Shown here piece by piece: positions 38,065-47,184 of a DNA stretch of 61,199 nucleotides. The translations under genes were made by a program, and so were the position numbers. Every line of letters starts with the position of its first letter. The stretch's first letter is position 1. The notes under the pieces are model-generated. The model was given only the letters and a program-made list of their open reading frames with translations. It was not told the DNA's origin and searched no databases. Source of the DNA: Candidatus Neomarinimicrobiota bacterium (GTDB lineage: Bacteria; Fidelibacterota; Marinisomatia; Marinisomatales; TCS55); NCBI GenBank assembly GCA_018647265.1, contig JABGTK010000143.1, positions 1 through 61,199 on the forward strand, given 5' to 3'.

Positions 38065-38148
38065 ATTGGCCGAATTTAAAATATAAAATCCTCTGATATA
38101 GTCATTGGTGATTCCTGTTGCAAAAGGGTATTTTTCCTTCCTGCTCTT

Positions 38149-39348
38149 ATGCGCAATTTTCTATTCATCTTAACAATTTTATCGGCACAACTTTTTGCCG
38201 ATGATCATTCCATTGCTGTTTTGGATTTCACCGGTGAAGGTATCCATGTATCAGAATTAAAAACTCTGAGTGAGCAATTTCGGATAGAATTATTAAAACA
38301 AGATTCACTTAGGGTAATGGATTATAATGATATGGCCCTCGTGTTGTCGAACGCGGGTTATGAGAAACCGGAATGTACTACAATGGAATGTGCCGTTATC
38401 ATTTCTATGCTTTTAGAGCGAGAATGGATGGCGAAAATTCATATAGCTAAAATTGGTGAAGTTTATGTTTCAGAAGGTAGATTATTCGATTCTAATTCAG
38501 GTCGTGTAATCAATGTGGTTAACTATGACCATGAACTTTCCATGGAGGGGTTAATTTCCCGTGGGATGCATAATCTAGCTGAAATGCTCATGTCAACTCG
38601 AATACCTATGGATATTCATACAGGAAAAAATTTAGTATATATAAAAACAAAACCTAAAGGCGCCATGGTTCGTGTTGGTAGAGATACTTTAAATGGCGTC
38701 ACACCTATGCCGCTAGATCGAGTTGTTTTTGAAAGCCGTCCCATAATATTATTAAAGACTGGATTTGAACCCTACCGACTGAAATACCTTCCTGAAGATG
38801 ACTCTGACGTTATTTTTGTGGAACTTCAGCATTCGGTTCTTCAAATTGGTACTTTAGTATTTCCCAATCCAGTCCCGGAAGATATCGCTATTGTGTCTGA
38901 AGATGGTGAAGACCGTTTTTTAATTGACGAAGGTGCTCTAGAGGTGAAACAGCTGACCGCAGGAAAATATACCCTTGAGTCGAAAGAATTTATCATTAAT
39001 GATGGTGACTTTAGAATTCGTCATAGGCGGACGACCCATGTTTCTCCAGTTTTTCATAGGGTTTTAGATGTTGAGAAAGATAGGGACCGATATAAACTGA
39101 AACGCAATCTACTTATTGGAACTATAATATTAAGTGTAGGGACTCGAGGCTATTTGCAGTTTAAGTCGGGGCAGTTATATAATGATTATAGCAGCGAGAA
39201 TCCCGAGAGCGATATTCGTCATAAAAAAATTGAACAACTGGATCAGATGAAACCAATTATGGATGGAATCTCTCTTCTCCCTGTTTTTCCAATCATTTAT
39301 TATCATGCAAAATATTTGAAAATGAATCGGCGGCTAGAACAACGATGA
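38149..39348 (+). CDS. Exported FlgO/CsgG-like and PEGA-domain protein
   Basis: This 399-residue protein has a signal peptide ending LFADD. Residues about 20-165 form a CsgG/FlgO-like domain (IAVLDFTGEGIHVSELKTL). A PEGA domain follows (IKTKPKGAMVRVGRDTLNG, then LLKTGFEPYRLKYLP), and a hydrophobic segment lies near residue 325 (NLLIGTIILSVGTRGYLQF). PEGA domains are surface-layer-like beta modules. The next lipoprotein gene starts inside its last codons. The family combination is known in FCB bacteria, but the function is not. Confidence 0.6.
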   Translation: MRNFLFILTILSAQLFADDHSIAVLDFTGEGIHVSELKTLSEQFRIELLKQDSLRVMDYNDMALVLSNAGYEKPECTTMECAVIISMLLEREWMAKIHIAKIGEVYVSEGRLFDSNSGRVINVVNYDHELSMEGLISRGMHNLAEMLMSTRIPMDIHTGKNLVYIKTKPKGAMVRVGRDTLNGVTPMPLDRVVFESRPIILLKTGFEPYRLKYLPEDDSDVIFVELQHSVLQIGTLVFPNPVPEDIAIVSEDGEDRFLIDEGALEVKQLTAGKYTLESKEFIINDGDFRIRHRRTTHVSPVFHRVLDVEKDRDRYKLKRNLLIGTIILSVGTRGYLQFKSGQLYNDYSSENPESDIRHKKIEQLDQMKPIMDGISLLPVFPIIYYHAKYLKMNRRLEQR

Positions 39349-41264
39349 AGAAATTTATCTATATGTTGTTAGTTTTAATGGCTTGTGAAGATGTAAAGCG
39401 CGTCTGGGATAATCCTTATGATCCTCGTAGCGATAAAAGTTTATGGACACCTGACAGTTTGACTATTAATCAAAGGTCTCCCGATGAGATTGAATTGTCA
39501 TGGTTCAGGAAAGGTCGCGATTTTGACGGATTTATAATTGATAAAAAGGTAGGAGAAGGGGAATGGCAGGATACAGTCGCAAAAGTGTGGGATTCCCTAT
39601 ATATTTGGGTTGATAAGCTCGATTTAAAGGAAGTTGTGAAAAACCCAGTTGAATATACTTATCAACTGTATGCCTTTGCCGATTCAAATGTTTCCAATAA
39701 AGTAAGTGCAAAGATTAAACCGGTATCACCAGGCCCGCCAGATAAAGTAAATGTCATATCAGTTACATATACAAATGAGCCCAAAATGACAATTACATGG
39801 GCCCTGTCTATAGATGGTGATTTTGCCAAATATAATTTATATCAAGCCAAAGATAGCACTGGAACGCAATCACTTATACAATCCTACAATAATAAAACTA
39901 TTATTACCCATATTATGACTACTTTTGATCCTACAATTGAGAATTGGTTTTGGGTTGAGGTAGAAGATTCCACGGGCCAAAAAACAAAGGGTGTAGGTAA
40001 GGGACATACGGCCGATTCACCACCAATGGCTGCTGTTCTTGATAGTGTTACTTATGCAAGTGGATTTTTCAATTTGAAATGGTCAAAATCAAATATATCT
40101 GATTTTGATGGATATATTATTCAACAAACAAATATTAGCGGAGAAATCGTTATCTTTAGTGTGAATGAGCCTATTCAAGCCAATACGGGAAGTTTGATGC
40201 CCGTGAACCCGGATGAAGAACAATTTTTTAAAGTCGTTATTAAAGATATATGGGGACAAACCACTATTTCCAATATTCGAAGCGCCTCATCTTTCCAACG
40301 CATTGTTAAAGTGGATAACCTCACCAATAGCGGTGATAAACTCACTATTTTTAACAGAGGACCTATTTTGAACTTTACTCATGAATTTGTTAAAGATAAT
40401 TCTGGTAATCCCGTAAATGCGTATTTCCCAGTTTGGATTCAAAATGGTAATAAAGTATTCGCCTTGAATAATAACGGCCCGGGCCTTGTGGTGAATAAAG
40501 ATGGTTCTAACCTGAGAATTATGATTGGTGAAGAAGCGCAGAATTATGCTTTTAATCCTGACCAATCTTTTGTCGTTTATACCGGGATTGATCATAATAT
40601 ATATTTGGCTAATTTAAACAAAGATGTTTCTCCATCACAATTAACTGCCACGACGAACAATGAATGGTATGGCGATCCTGAATTTATTGAAAACGGAGAT
40701 CGTATTCTTTATTGGCAACGGCAACATCAATCCAATAATAATGTAGGAGTAACAGATATTTTTTCAATGGATTTGGATGGGAAAAATGTAAAACAGATTA
40801 CTCAGGCGCAAAACTTTGATAAACTTATTATGCCTCGTATGTCTCCAGACGGAACTAAGATACTTTACGTCAAAGAAGGGGATGGCCTTTACATTTTGAA
40901 TTATCCTAATGAATCTATCGGCGTACCGGTAACCAAAAGTGATGGTGAAAAAATCATCCCCGAAACCAGTAAATATTTCAAAAATATGCGCTGGTCTTCG
41001 GATAGTAAAAAAGCAATTTTGTGGACGTATAAAAACGATAGCTATTTTCTTTATGTATTTGAATTAGGCGCATCGCCAGAATTAACACTTCTCCAGACGG
41101 GAGGCCACTATGCAGACTGGCTTTATGGTACGAATAATGATACTGTAATTTTTAAAAGCGAATCTTCAAAAGGTATGTTTACAAAGGCAGTTAATGCATC
41201 ATCTTCATCAAACCCAAGTTTGTTTTTCGATGGAGATTGGGCGCAACTTCAACCGAGGCAGTAA
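39345..41264 (+). CDS. Lipoprotein with FN3-like and TolB/PD40 beta-propeller repeats
   Basis: This 639-residue lipoprotein has lipobox LMAC (Cys14). Residues about 35-330 contain fibronectin-III-like segments (SPDEIELSWFRKGRDFDGF and ISDFDGYIIQQTNISG). The C-terminal half carries PD40/TolB-type propeller blades (IMPRMSPDGTKILYVKEG, then NMRWSSDSKKAILWTYKND). Such proteins often sit on the outer membrane and scaffold other proteins. The gene overlaps the PEGA gene by 4 bases. No enzymatic motif is visible. Confidence 0.65.
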   Translation: MKKFIYMLLVLMACEDVKRVWDNPYDPRSDKSLWTPDSLTINQRSPDEIELSWFRKGRDFDGFIIDKKVGEGEWQDTVAKVWDSLYIWVDKLDLKEVVKNPVEYTYQLYAFADSNVSNKVSAKIKPVSPGPPDKVNVISVTYTNEPKMTITWALSIDGDFAKYNLYQAKDSTGTQSLIQSYNNKTIITHIMTTFDPTIENWFWVEVEDSTGQKTKGVGKGHTADSPPMAAVLDSVTYASGFFNLKWSKSNISDFDGYIIQQTNISGEIVIFSVNEPIQANTGSLMPVNPDEEQFFKVVIKDIWGQTTISNIRSASSFQRIVKVDNLTNSGDKLTIFNRGPILNFTHEFVKDNSGNPVNAYFPVWIQNGNKVFALNNNGPGLVVNKDGSNLRIMIGEEAQNYAFNPDQSFVVYTGIDHNIYLANLNKDVSPSQLTATTNNEWYGDPEFIENGDRILYWQRQHQSNNNVGVTDIFSMDLDGKNVKQITQAQNFDKLIMPRMSPDGTKILYVKEGDGLYILNYPNESIGVPVTKSDGEKIIPETSKYFKNMRWSSDSKKAILWTYKNDSYFLYVFELGASPELTLLQTGGHYADWLYGTNNDTVIFKSESSKGMFTKAVNASSSSNPSLFFDGDWAQLQPRQ

Positions 41265-41265
41265 A

Positions 41266-41694
41266 ATGGAAATACAAACAATTAGACGAAGTGATTTTGA
41301 ATATTTTGCAACGGTAGAAGCACGTTGGCGGGATATGGATGGATTGCGCCATATTAACCACGCTACCTATTTGACTTATTTTGAAACGGGAAGAATCCAG
41401 TATTGGGCATACATGGGATGGGCTTTGAATGAATGGGAAGCCGAAGTAGGCACCATATTGGCCAGCATGAAAATTGATTATATCCAACAGTCTACTTTTC
41501 CTAATATTTATGAAATTGGGAACAGAATCATTCGGTTAGGAAACAAAAGTTTTGACACATTTTCAGCCATCTTTGAAAAAGGAAATGAGATTCCAATCGT
41601 GACCGGAAACTTTACCATTGTGGCATTTGACTATAAAAAACAAAAAACGATTGTTGTTCCAGAAATAATAAAAAACGTATATAATCCTTTCTGA
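41266..41694 (+). CDS. Acyl-CoA thioesterase (4HBT/YbgC-like hotdog fold)
   Basis: This 142-residue protein has the hotdog thioesterase motif RWRDMDGLRHINHATYLTYF, where the Asp and His-Ile-Asn-His residues correspond to the D...GHVNN site of the 4-hydroxybenzoyl-CoA thioesterase family. It should hydrolyse acyl-CoA in the cytoplasm, but the substrate is unknown. The ATG at 41266 follows the previous stop by 1 base. A longer in-frame start at 41194 lies inside the upstream gene and is unlikely. The stop overlaps the next ATG. Confidence 0.82.
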   Translation: MEIQTIRRSDFEYFATVEARWRDMDGLRHINHATYLTYFETGRIQYWAYMGWALNEWEAEVGTILASMKIDYIQQSTFPNIYEIGNRIIRLGNKSFDTFSAIFEKGNEIPIVTGNFTIVAFDYKKQKTIVVPEIIKNVYNPF

Positions 41695-44477
41695 TGTCTG
41701 GACCTGCGGGAATACCGTCAAAACAGTGGTCAGAACGCCTCATTGATCGTTTAGCCTATGCCCATGACGCTAGTATGTATCGATTGGTCCCTCAAGCGGT
41801 AGTTCGCCCAAAGAATGAAGTAGAAGTTAAAGCATTACTGCTCCACGCTAACAATACAAAAACGCCCGTAACTTTTAGAACTGGAGGGACGTCCCTATCC
41901 GGTCAGTCTATCACTGAAGGAATTTTGGCAGAGGTCGTTCGGAATTGGCAAAATTATTCCGTTCTGGATAAGGGTAAATCTATAAAACTTCAACCGGGCG
42001 TAATTGGTGCCCGGGCCAATATATATCTTTCTCCTTATCAAAAGCGCATTGGACCAGATCCAGCTTCAATTAATGCCGCAAGGATTGGGGGTATTATTTC
42101 TAATAATTCTTCAGGGATGGTTTGCGGCGTAAAGAATAATACTTTTCATACTATGAAATCCTTACGGTTTATGCTGGCCAATGGTAACACGTATGATACA
42201 TCCGATCCCGGTGATTTTGATAAATTTATTCATAACGAACCGGAATTATCGAATGGAATTATCGCTTGTAAAAATGAGATTGAAGGCCAGAGTGATTTGG
42301 TTAAACGAATACGGCATAAGTATCGTATTAAGAATACATTGGGGTATTCACTTAATGCATTTATTGATTATGACAATCCACTGGATATTTTTGCCCATTT
42401 AATCATTGGTGCTGAAGGTACTTTAGCTTTTTTCTCAGAAGTAGTTTTAAGCACAATTGATGATCCCCCATTGAAAGCAACCGGATTGGCGTTGTTTGAT
42501 TCTGTTGAAACCGCTATGGCTGCACTTCCCGTATTGGTTGATGAAGGTGCTGATGCCATTGAAATGTTGGACGATGCTTCCTTACGCACGGCGCGATACC
42601 TTGAAAATCCACCCTATGACCCGAGCAGTATTTTGGATAATTCTTCTGCTCTTTTATTTGAATTTCAAAAAAATAACTTGAATGAGATTGAGCATCTAAC
42701 TCAGGCCATTCCCCATGCATTGTCTTTAGCAGGTGGGCAGTTACCATCGGGATTGATTTCTGATGATATACAGCGGATGAAATTATGGAATATCCGCAAA
42801 GGTCTTTACCCCACTGTAGGATCCATGCGTAAGAAGGGAACCAGTGTAATTACAGAAGATCTGTGTTATAATTATCGCGATTTGCCAAAGGTGGTAAATG
42901 AACTTAAATCCATCTGTCGAAACTGGCAGTATGATGATGCGGTTATTTTTGGGCACGCCAAGGATGGAAACCTTCATTTTGCTGCATCCCTGGATTTGAA
43001 CAGTTCTGATGGTGTAAAACGGTTCGAAGGATTGTTGGATGACATGGTGGATCTGACAGTAGGAAAATTTGATGGTTCTCTAAAAGCCGAACATGGGACA
43101 GGTAGGAATATGGCCCCTTTCGTAGAATATGAGTGGGGCGGTGATTTATATAAAATTATGTGGAAAATCAAAAATTTAGCCGATCCAAACAGCATTTTAA
43201 ATCCTGATGTTTTATTGACGAAAGATAAAAAACTCCATCTGAAAAACCTTAAAAAAATGCCCGTCGTTTCAGATCATGTTAACTTGTGCGTTGAGTGTGG
43301 ATTCTGTGAACCAGTTTGTCCATCTAAAGAATTAACATTGACGCCGCGACAGCGGATTACTATCCAAAGAGATATCGCCGGTGGATATGCAGACCCATCG
43401 GTGTTAGATGCATATAATTATGAGGGCATAGATACTTGTGCCGCCGATGGATTATGTGAAATCGCTTGTCCGGTGAATATAAATACAGGTAACTATGTTA
43501 AATCACTCCGAACGGAAGGTCATTCAAAATTAGGAGATAGATTGAGCATTTGGGCGGCAGAGCATTTTTGGTTGGTGCAATCATTAGCTAAAGTCGGTCT
43601 GCGAGTAGGAAAAATTACTGAAAAATTGTTAGGATTAGCATTCTTGAAAACTGCTTCCGGTTTTCTGAGTAAATATGGATTAACACCGCTGTGGAATGAA
43701 AAACTCCCTAATGCGGCCAAATCATTACCCCAATCAATGATGAATGGGGGAGATGAGTGGATATACTTTCCGTCCTGCTTAACGCGGGTTTTCAGTAGCG
43801 ATGGTCAGAAGACATCATTAGCAGAAGTGTTAATGGAAATTTCACAATCATCAGGAATATCACTGCAAATACCACCGGATATAAATTCATCATGCTGTAG
43901 CCAGCCCTTTTCAACTAAAGGATTGGTGGAGGCGGCCATATCAATTCAGGCAAAAACTATCAATCTTCTTTATAAAGCGTCGAACGGTGGATCATTACCG
44001 ATTTTAGTGGATACATCTCCATGTACTTATCAATTTTTGTATCCAAATAACGGATTGGATAAATCCTCTATAGACAAGCTAAAAAAGTTAAAATTTGTGG
44101 ATATTATTCAATTTTTGTCCCAGTGTGTTAACAGTGTTGATCGTCTGAAATTAAAGCGAAATATTACTTTGCACCCCACTTGTGCCTCGGAGAAAATGGG
44201 ACATAGTCAAATCATGGCAGAATTAGCCCTTAAATGCGCAGAAAAGGCTATAATCCCAACCCATTGGGGATGCTGTGGTTTTGCTGGCGATAGAGGCTTA
44301 ATTATCCCTGAATTAAATCGATCTGCAACTCGAATGGAGAAAGAAGAAACTAATGACCATGAAATGGGGTATTCTACCAGCCGTACCTGTGAGGTGGGAA
44401 TGATGTCTAATTCTGATATTGATTATCAATCTATAGCCTTTTTAGTAAGGGATTATTTAAATCAATCTGTGAACTAA
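41694..44477 (+). CDS. FAD/Fe-S oxidoreductase (Dld-II/YdiJ-like D-2-hydroxyacid dehydrogenase)
   Basis: This 927-residue cytoplasmic or membrane-associated protein combines an FAD-binding PCMH domain (residues about 30-260, with TFRTGGTSLSGQSITEG and PDPASINAARIGGIISNNSSG), the FAD-linked oxidase C-terminal domain (to about 510), two 4Fe-4S clusters (CVECGFCEPVCP near 532 and CAADGLCEIACP near 582) and two CCG cysteine-rich domains (SSCCSQPFSTKG and HWGCCGFAGDRG). This order is that of quinone-linked D-lactate dehydrogenase Dld-II and YdiJ-type D-2-hydroxyglutarate dehydrogenase. The precise substrate cannot be chosen from the sequence. Confidence 0.85.
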   Translation: MSGPAGIPSKQWSERLIDRLAYAHDASMYRLVPQAVVRPKNEVEVKALLLHANNTKTPVTFRTGGTSLSGQSITEGILAEVVRNWQNYSVLDKGKSIKLQPGVIGARANIYLSPYQKRIGPDPASINAARIGGIISNNSSGMVCGVKNNTFHTMKSLRFMLANGNTYDTSDPGDFDKFIHNEPELSNGIIACKNEIEGQSDLVKRIRHKYRIKNTLGYSLNAFIDYDNPLDIFAHLIIGAEGTLAFFSEVVLSTIDDPPLKATGLALFDSVETAMAALPVLVDEGADAIEMLDDASLRTARYLENPPYDPSSILDNSSALLFEFQKNNLNEIEHLTQAIPHALSLAGGQLPSGLISDDIQRMKLWNIRKGLYPTVGSMRKKGTSVITEDLCYNYRDLPKVVNELKSICRNWQYDDAVIFGHAKDGNLHFAASLDLNSSDGVKRFEGLLDDMVDLTVGKFDGSLKAEHGTGRNMAPFVEYEWGGDLYKIMWKIKNLADPNSILNPDVLLTKDKKLHLKNLKKMPVVSDHVNLCVECGFCEPVCPSKELTLTPRQRITIQRDIAGGYADPSVLDAYNYEGIDTCAADGLCEIACPVNINTGNYVKSLRTEGHSKLGDRLSIWAAEHFWLVQSLAKVGLRVGKITEKLLGLAFLKTASGFLSKYGLTPLWNEKLPNAAKSLPQSMMNGGDEWIYFPSCLTRVFSSDGQKTSLAEVLMEISQSSGISLQIPPDINSSCCSQPFSTKGLVEAAISIQAKTINLLYKASNGGSLPILVDTSPCTYQFLYPNNGLDKSSIDKLKKLKFVDIIQFLSQCVNSVDRLKLKRNITLHPTCASEKMGHSQIMAELALKCAEKAIIPTHWGCCGFAGDRGLIIPELNRSATRMEKEETNDHEMGYSTSRTCEVGMMSNSDIDYQSIAFLVRDYLNQSVN

Positions 44478-44554
44478 CGCACTTTTCGAATTGGCTTAAT
44501 ATGGTAAATTCTAGGGCATTAATAAAAAATTTATACACAATTAAAGGTCGAACA

Positions 44555-46807
44555 ATGGTTCAATCCACACTTAAAAAATATTCTATCATTCTCATTTTAT
44601 TTACTTTTACTTTTGTTTCTGCAGAAACAATTGGAAGAGTCATTAAAGCCAATGGTACGGTACTCATAAAACCCATCGGTGGTGGCACCTATTCTGTAAA
44701 CGTTAAACCGGGACAGGCTGTATCCAATGGTGATGCCATTCGGGTGGGTGAGTCTAGTTTTGCAGTAGTCATTTTTCTTGATGATAAATCCATCGTTAAA
44801 GTTCGAGAAAATACCGACTTCCAGTTTGTAGAGACTTCAAATACGCGCAGTCTCATTATTGAACAGGGAACGACACTCCATAATGTAAATAGTAAAGACA
44901 GGAAAAAAGCTTATCGTGTAGAAACGCCCGTATCGGTAGCATCTGTAAAAGGGACTGAATTCTCTGCATTTCATGATGCTATAGCAGGCGTCGACAAATT
45001 TGTGGGTAAAACAGGAAATTTTGAAGTATTTAATACCATTAGCGGAATGACCATAAATGTTGGTGCAGGGCAAAAAGCAGTTTCGAACTCTTTGGGACAA
45101 TTGATTCCAGCGCCGGCGCAGCCAGGTGATTATCCGGAAGACCCGGATGGTGAATCTTCTGAGGAACAACAAGAAGAGCAGGACGAGCAGGATGAGCCTG
45201 AAGAATCTCAAGATAAACAGGATCAAGAAGAAACTCAAGGCGACACCAAAACAGAAGATGAAAATATAGACCAGGATGCAGAACCTGATGATATATCTGA
45301 TCCATCGGACACGCAGGTCGATGATCCAAAATCGGGTGATACAGCTAAACCTGAACCAAAGCCAAAGAAACCTTTCAACCTAGGGTTGGGTGTTGGTTCA
45401 GCCACGATAGACGGAAAAATATATAATCAAGTGGCGCTCCGCCCGGAACTTTCCTTTGGCAAGTTGGGGCTTGGACTTGATCTAGTCCTTTATATCGATA
45501 ATGAAGGTAACGTCCGCCAAGATGAATGGGACGAAGCTTCTGATGTTTTTGATAAATTCCTCTACATACGCTGGGGGCAAAAATCTGATCCATTCTGGTT
45601 CAAATGGGGCGCTTTAAGTAACGTGACACTTGGTTATGGTGGATTGTTGGGCGGTTATTCCAATATGATGGAATTTCCCTCTGTTCGTAAAGTTGGCATC
45701 CATTCTGGGGTAAGATTCGGTAATTTTGGGACGGAATTGTTTCTATCCAACATGAAGGACTTTTCCCGCGGTGGTACATTGATGGGTTTGCGTGGTACGT
45801 ATAAAGTATCCGATGCATTGCCAATAACGCTCGGTCTGAATTTTATCATGGATATGAACCAATTCTCTGGATTGAAAGATGCGGATGATGATACCTATCC
45901 TGATATGTTTGATGATTTCCCGGATGATAAAAATTACTGGAATGATACAGACGGTGATGGAATTGCCGATTTTAATGGTGGTAGCAAAGAACCTGAAAAT
46001 GGTTGGGATATTGATGGCGATGGTGACAATATTTTAGACAGTGCAGATAGTGACCTTACTTTGAAACCAACGCCATTCAGCCTTAAGGACAATAAAGCCA
46101 CAGCACAGGGATTTGCCTTTGATTTGGGATACCCCATTTTGAAGAGTAAAGCTTTCAGCCTTGAAGCTTACATGGAATACAATAAGCTGATCTTTCCAAA
46201 AGTTAAAGGAGATGCCTATTATAGTCGTAAAGCCATGAATGGAACGGGTATAACAGTGCCAGGTGTTCGCGCAAGTTTATTCAGTTTTTTGAATGTGAGC
46301 TTCGAATATCGTATGAAGCAGGGATATTTTGCCCCGCAATTCTTTGATGGTAGTTATGATCTTTCTCGTGTGGTAGCTGAATTCAGTGATACTGGAACTG
46401 TGATAAAAACAAAAGATCAAGTGATCCTTGTAGACTCCTCAAATACATCCGGTATGTACGGATCGGCTTCGGCTAACTTATTTAATTTTGTGAGTTTCAA
46501 TGCAGCTTATGCCAGCATGAAAGGTGACGGCGATGTTGAATACAATAGTTTCAGTGCAATGATAAATGTGAATGCTGAGAATATTCCCAAGTTGAGTGTG
46601 GCGCAAGCGTATTACCAACGGAATAATGATAAGAACCCATTTGATTTCAAAAACCCAACTATGAACACAATCTTTGGTTATAAGGTGGGTTATGAGGTAA
46701 GCGCCGGTGTGAGTTTGATATGGGATTTCCGCCAGTTCTACAGAGATACAGGTGCTGGTTTGGAACCGGTGAAACAGACAACCATTGAAACAGCTTTCAA
46801 TTTTTAA
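44555..46807 (+). CDS. FecR-domain protein with acidic linker and outer-membrane barrel
   Basis: This 750-residue protein starts at the ATG at 44555, which has AAAGG upstream and gives a good signal peptide (SIILILFTFTFVSAE). A FecR domain follows (residues about 25-175: GRVIKANGTVLIKP, NGDAIRVGESSFAVVIFLDD, VETPVSVASVKGTEF). A Glu/Gln/Asp-rich linker of about 90 residues is next. The rest is a beta-barrel-like domain ending TTIETAFNF. A thrombospondin-type-3-like calcium motif (DTDGDGIADF, DIDGDGDNI) interrupts the barrel near residues 465-505. FecR is usually an anti-sigma partner, so this is a different use of the fold. An ATG at 44501 is less likely. Confidence 0.68.
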   Translation: MVQSTLKKYSIILILFTFTFVSAETIGRVIKANGTVLIKPIGGGTYSVNVKPGQAVSNGDAIRVGESSFAVVIFLDDKSIVKVRENTDFQFVETSNTRSLIIEQGTTLHNVNSKDRKKAYRVETPVSVASVKGTEFSAFHDAIAGVDKFVGKTGNFEVFNTISGMTINVGAGQKAVSNSLGQLIPAPAQPGDYPEDPDGESSEEQQEEQDEQDEPEESQDKQDQEETQGDTKTEDENIDQDAEPDDISDPSDTQVDDPKSGDTAKPEPKPKKPFNLGLGVGSATIDGKIYNQVALRPELSFGKLGLGLDLVLYIDNEGNVRQDEWDEASDVFDKFLYIRWGQKSDPFWFKWGALSNVTLGYGGLLGGYSNMMEFPSVRKVGIHSGVRFGNFGTELFLSNMKDFSRGGTLMGLRGTYKVSDALPITLGLNFIMDMNQFSGLKDADDDTYPDMFDDFPDDKNYWNDTDGDGIADFNGGSKEPENGWDIDGDGDNILDSADSDLTLKPTPFSLKDNKATAQGFAFDLGYPILKSKAFSLEAYMEYNKLIFPKVKGDAYYSRKAMNGTGITVPGVRASLFSFLNVSFEYRMKQGYFAPQFFDGSYDLSRVVAEFSDTGTVIKTKDQVILVDSSNTSGMYGSASANLFNFVSFNAAYASMKGDGDVEYNSFSAMINVNAENIPKLSVAQAYYQRNNDKNPFDFKNPTMNTIFGYKVGYEVSAGVSLIWDFRQFYRDTGAGLEPVKQTTIETAFNF

Positions 46808-46941
46808 TGGGAGATGATCTAAAAACAGTTTACCGTTATGATGCTGGTGGAAAGGGATTTCGTAAAGTTGCCCTATTTCTTGCCGCATTAGCTGGTGTAC
46901 TCGCTGTTTTTGGTGTTGTATGGGTAAGCTCATGGTTTTAA
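46807..46941 (+). CDS. 44-residue single-pass membrane protein
   Basis: A short reading frame encodes MGDDLKTVYRYDAGGKGFRK followed by a transmembrane helix of about 20 residues and the end VSSWF. Its ATG overlaps the stop of the FecR gene (TAATGG). Its stop overlaps the Shine-Dalgarno sequence of the SelW-like gene. The tight coupling on both sides and the clean signal-anchor pattern favour a real gene, but I know no homologue. Confidence 0.55.
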   Translation: MGDDLKTVYRYDAGGKGFRKVALFLAALAGVLAVFGVVWVSSWF

Positions 46942-46950
46942 GGAGGAATG

Positions 46951-47184
46951 ATGCGTATTTCAATCGAATATTGTAACAGTTGAAACTATTTGCCTAGGGC
47001 GGCCAGTATGGCTTCCGAATTGCTTGAGAAATATGGCAATGCTGTAAAAGGATTGGAATTGATTCCATCCGGCGGCGGTGTTTACGAAGTAATCAAAAAT
47101 GGTAACTTGATTTTTTCTAAGAAAAGGGAGGGGCGATTCCCGGAATTGGATGAAGTGATTGAATCATTGGAAAAACCTGCATAA
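46951..47184 (+). CDS. selW: SelW/Rdx-family selenoprotein (CxxU)
   Basis: This 77-residue protein contains TGA at 46981-46983 (codon 11) in the frame MRISIEYCNS-UGA-NYLPRAASM. The motif is CxxU, exactly where SelW/SelT/SelH (Rdx) proteins carry their redox-active Cys-x-x-Sec. The rest fits the family: a long helix (ASELLEKYG) and the strand GLELIPSGGGVYEV with LIFSKKREGRFPE. AGGAGG at 46941-46946 is the best ribosome site nearby. The ATG at 46951 is 4 bases from it and the ATG at 46948 is 1 base from it. The Rdx thioredoxin-like fold is thought to act on thiols in the cytoplasm. Without Sec readthrough only a 10-residue peptide would be made. Confidence 0.85.
46984..47016 (+). promoter_or_regulatory. 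bSECIS-like hairpin after UGA codon 11 of selW
   Basis: GG (46998-46999) and GGCC (47001-47004) pair with GGCT (47010-47013) and CC (47015-47016), with one C-T mismatch. The apical loop AGTAT starts 22 bases after the UGA and has G at its second position. This fits the spacing and loop rule for bacterial SECIS elements but is weaker than the hairpin at 25434. Confidence 0.45.
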
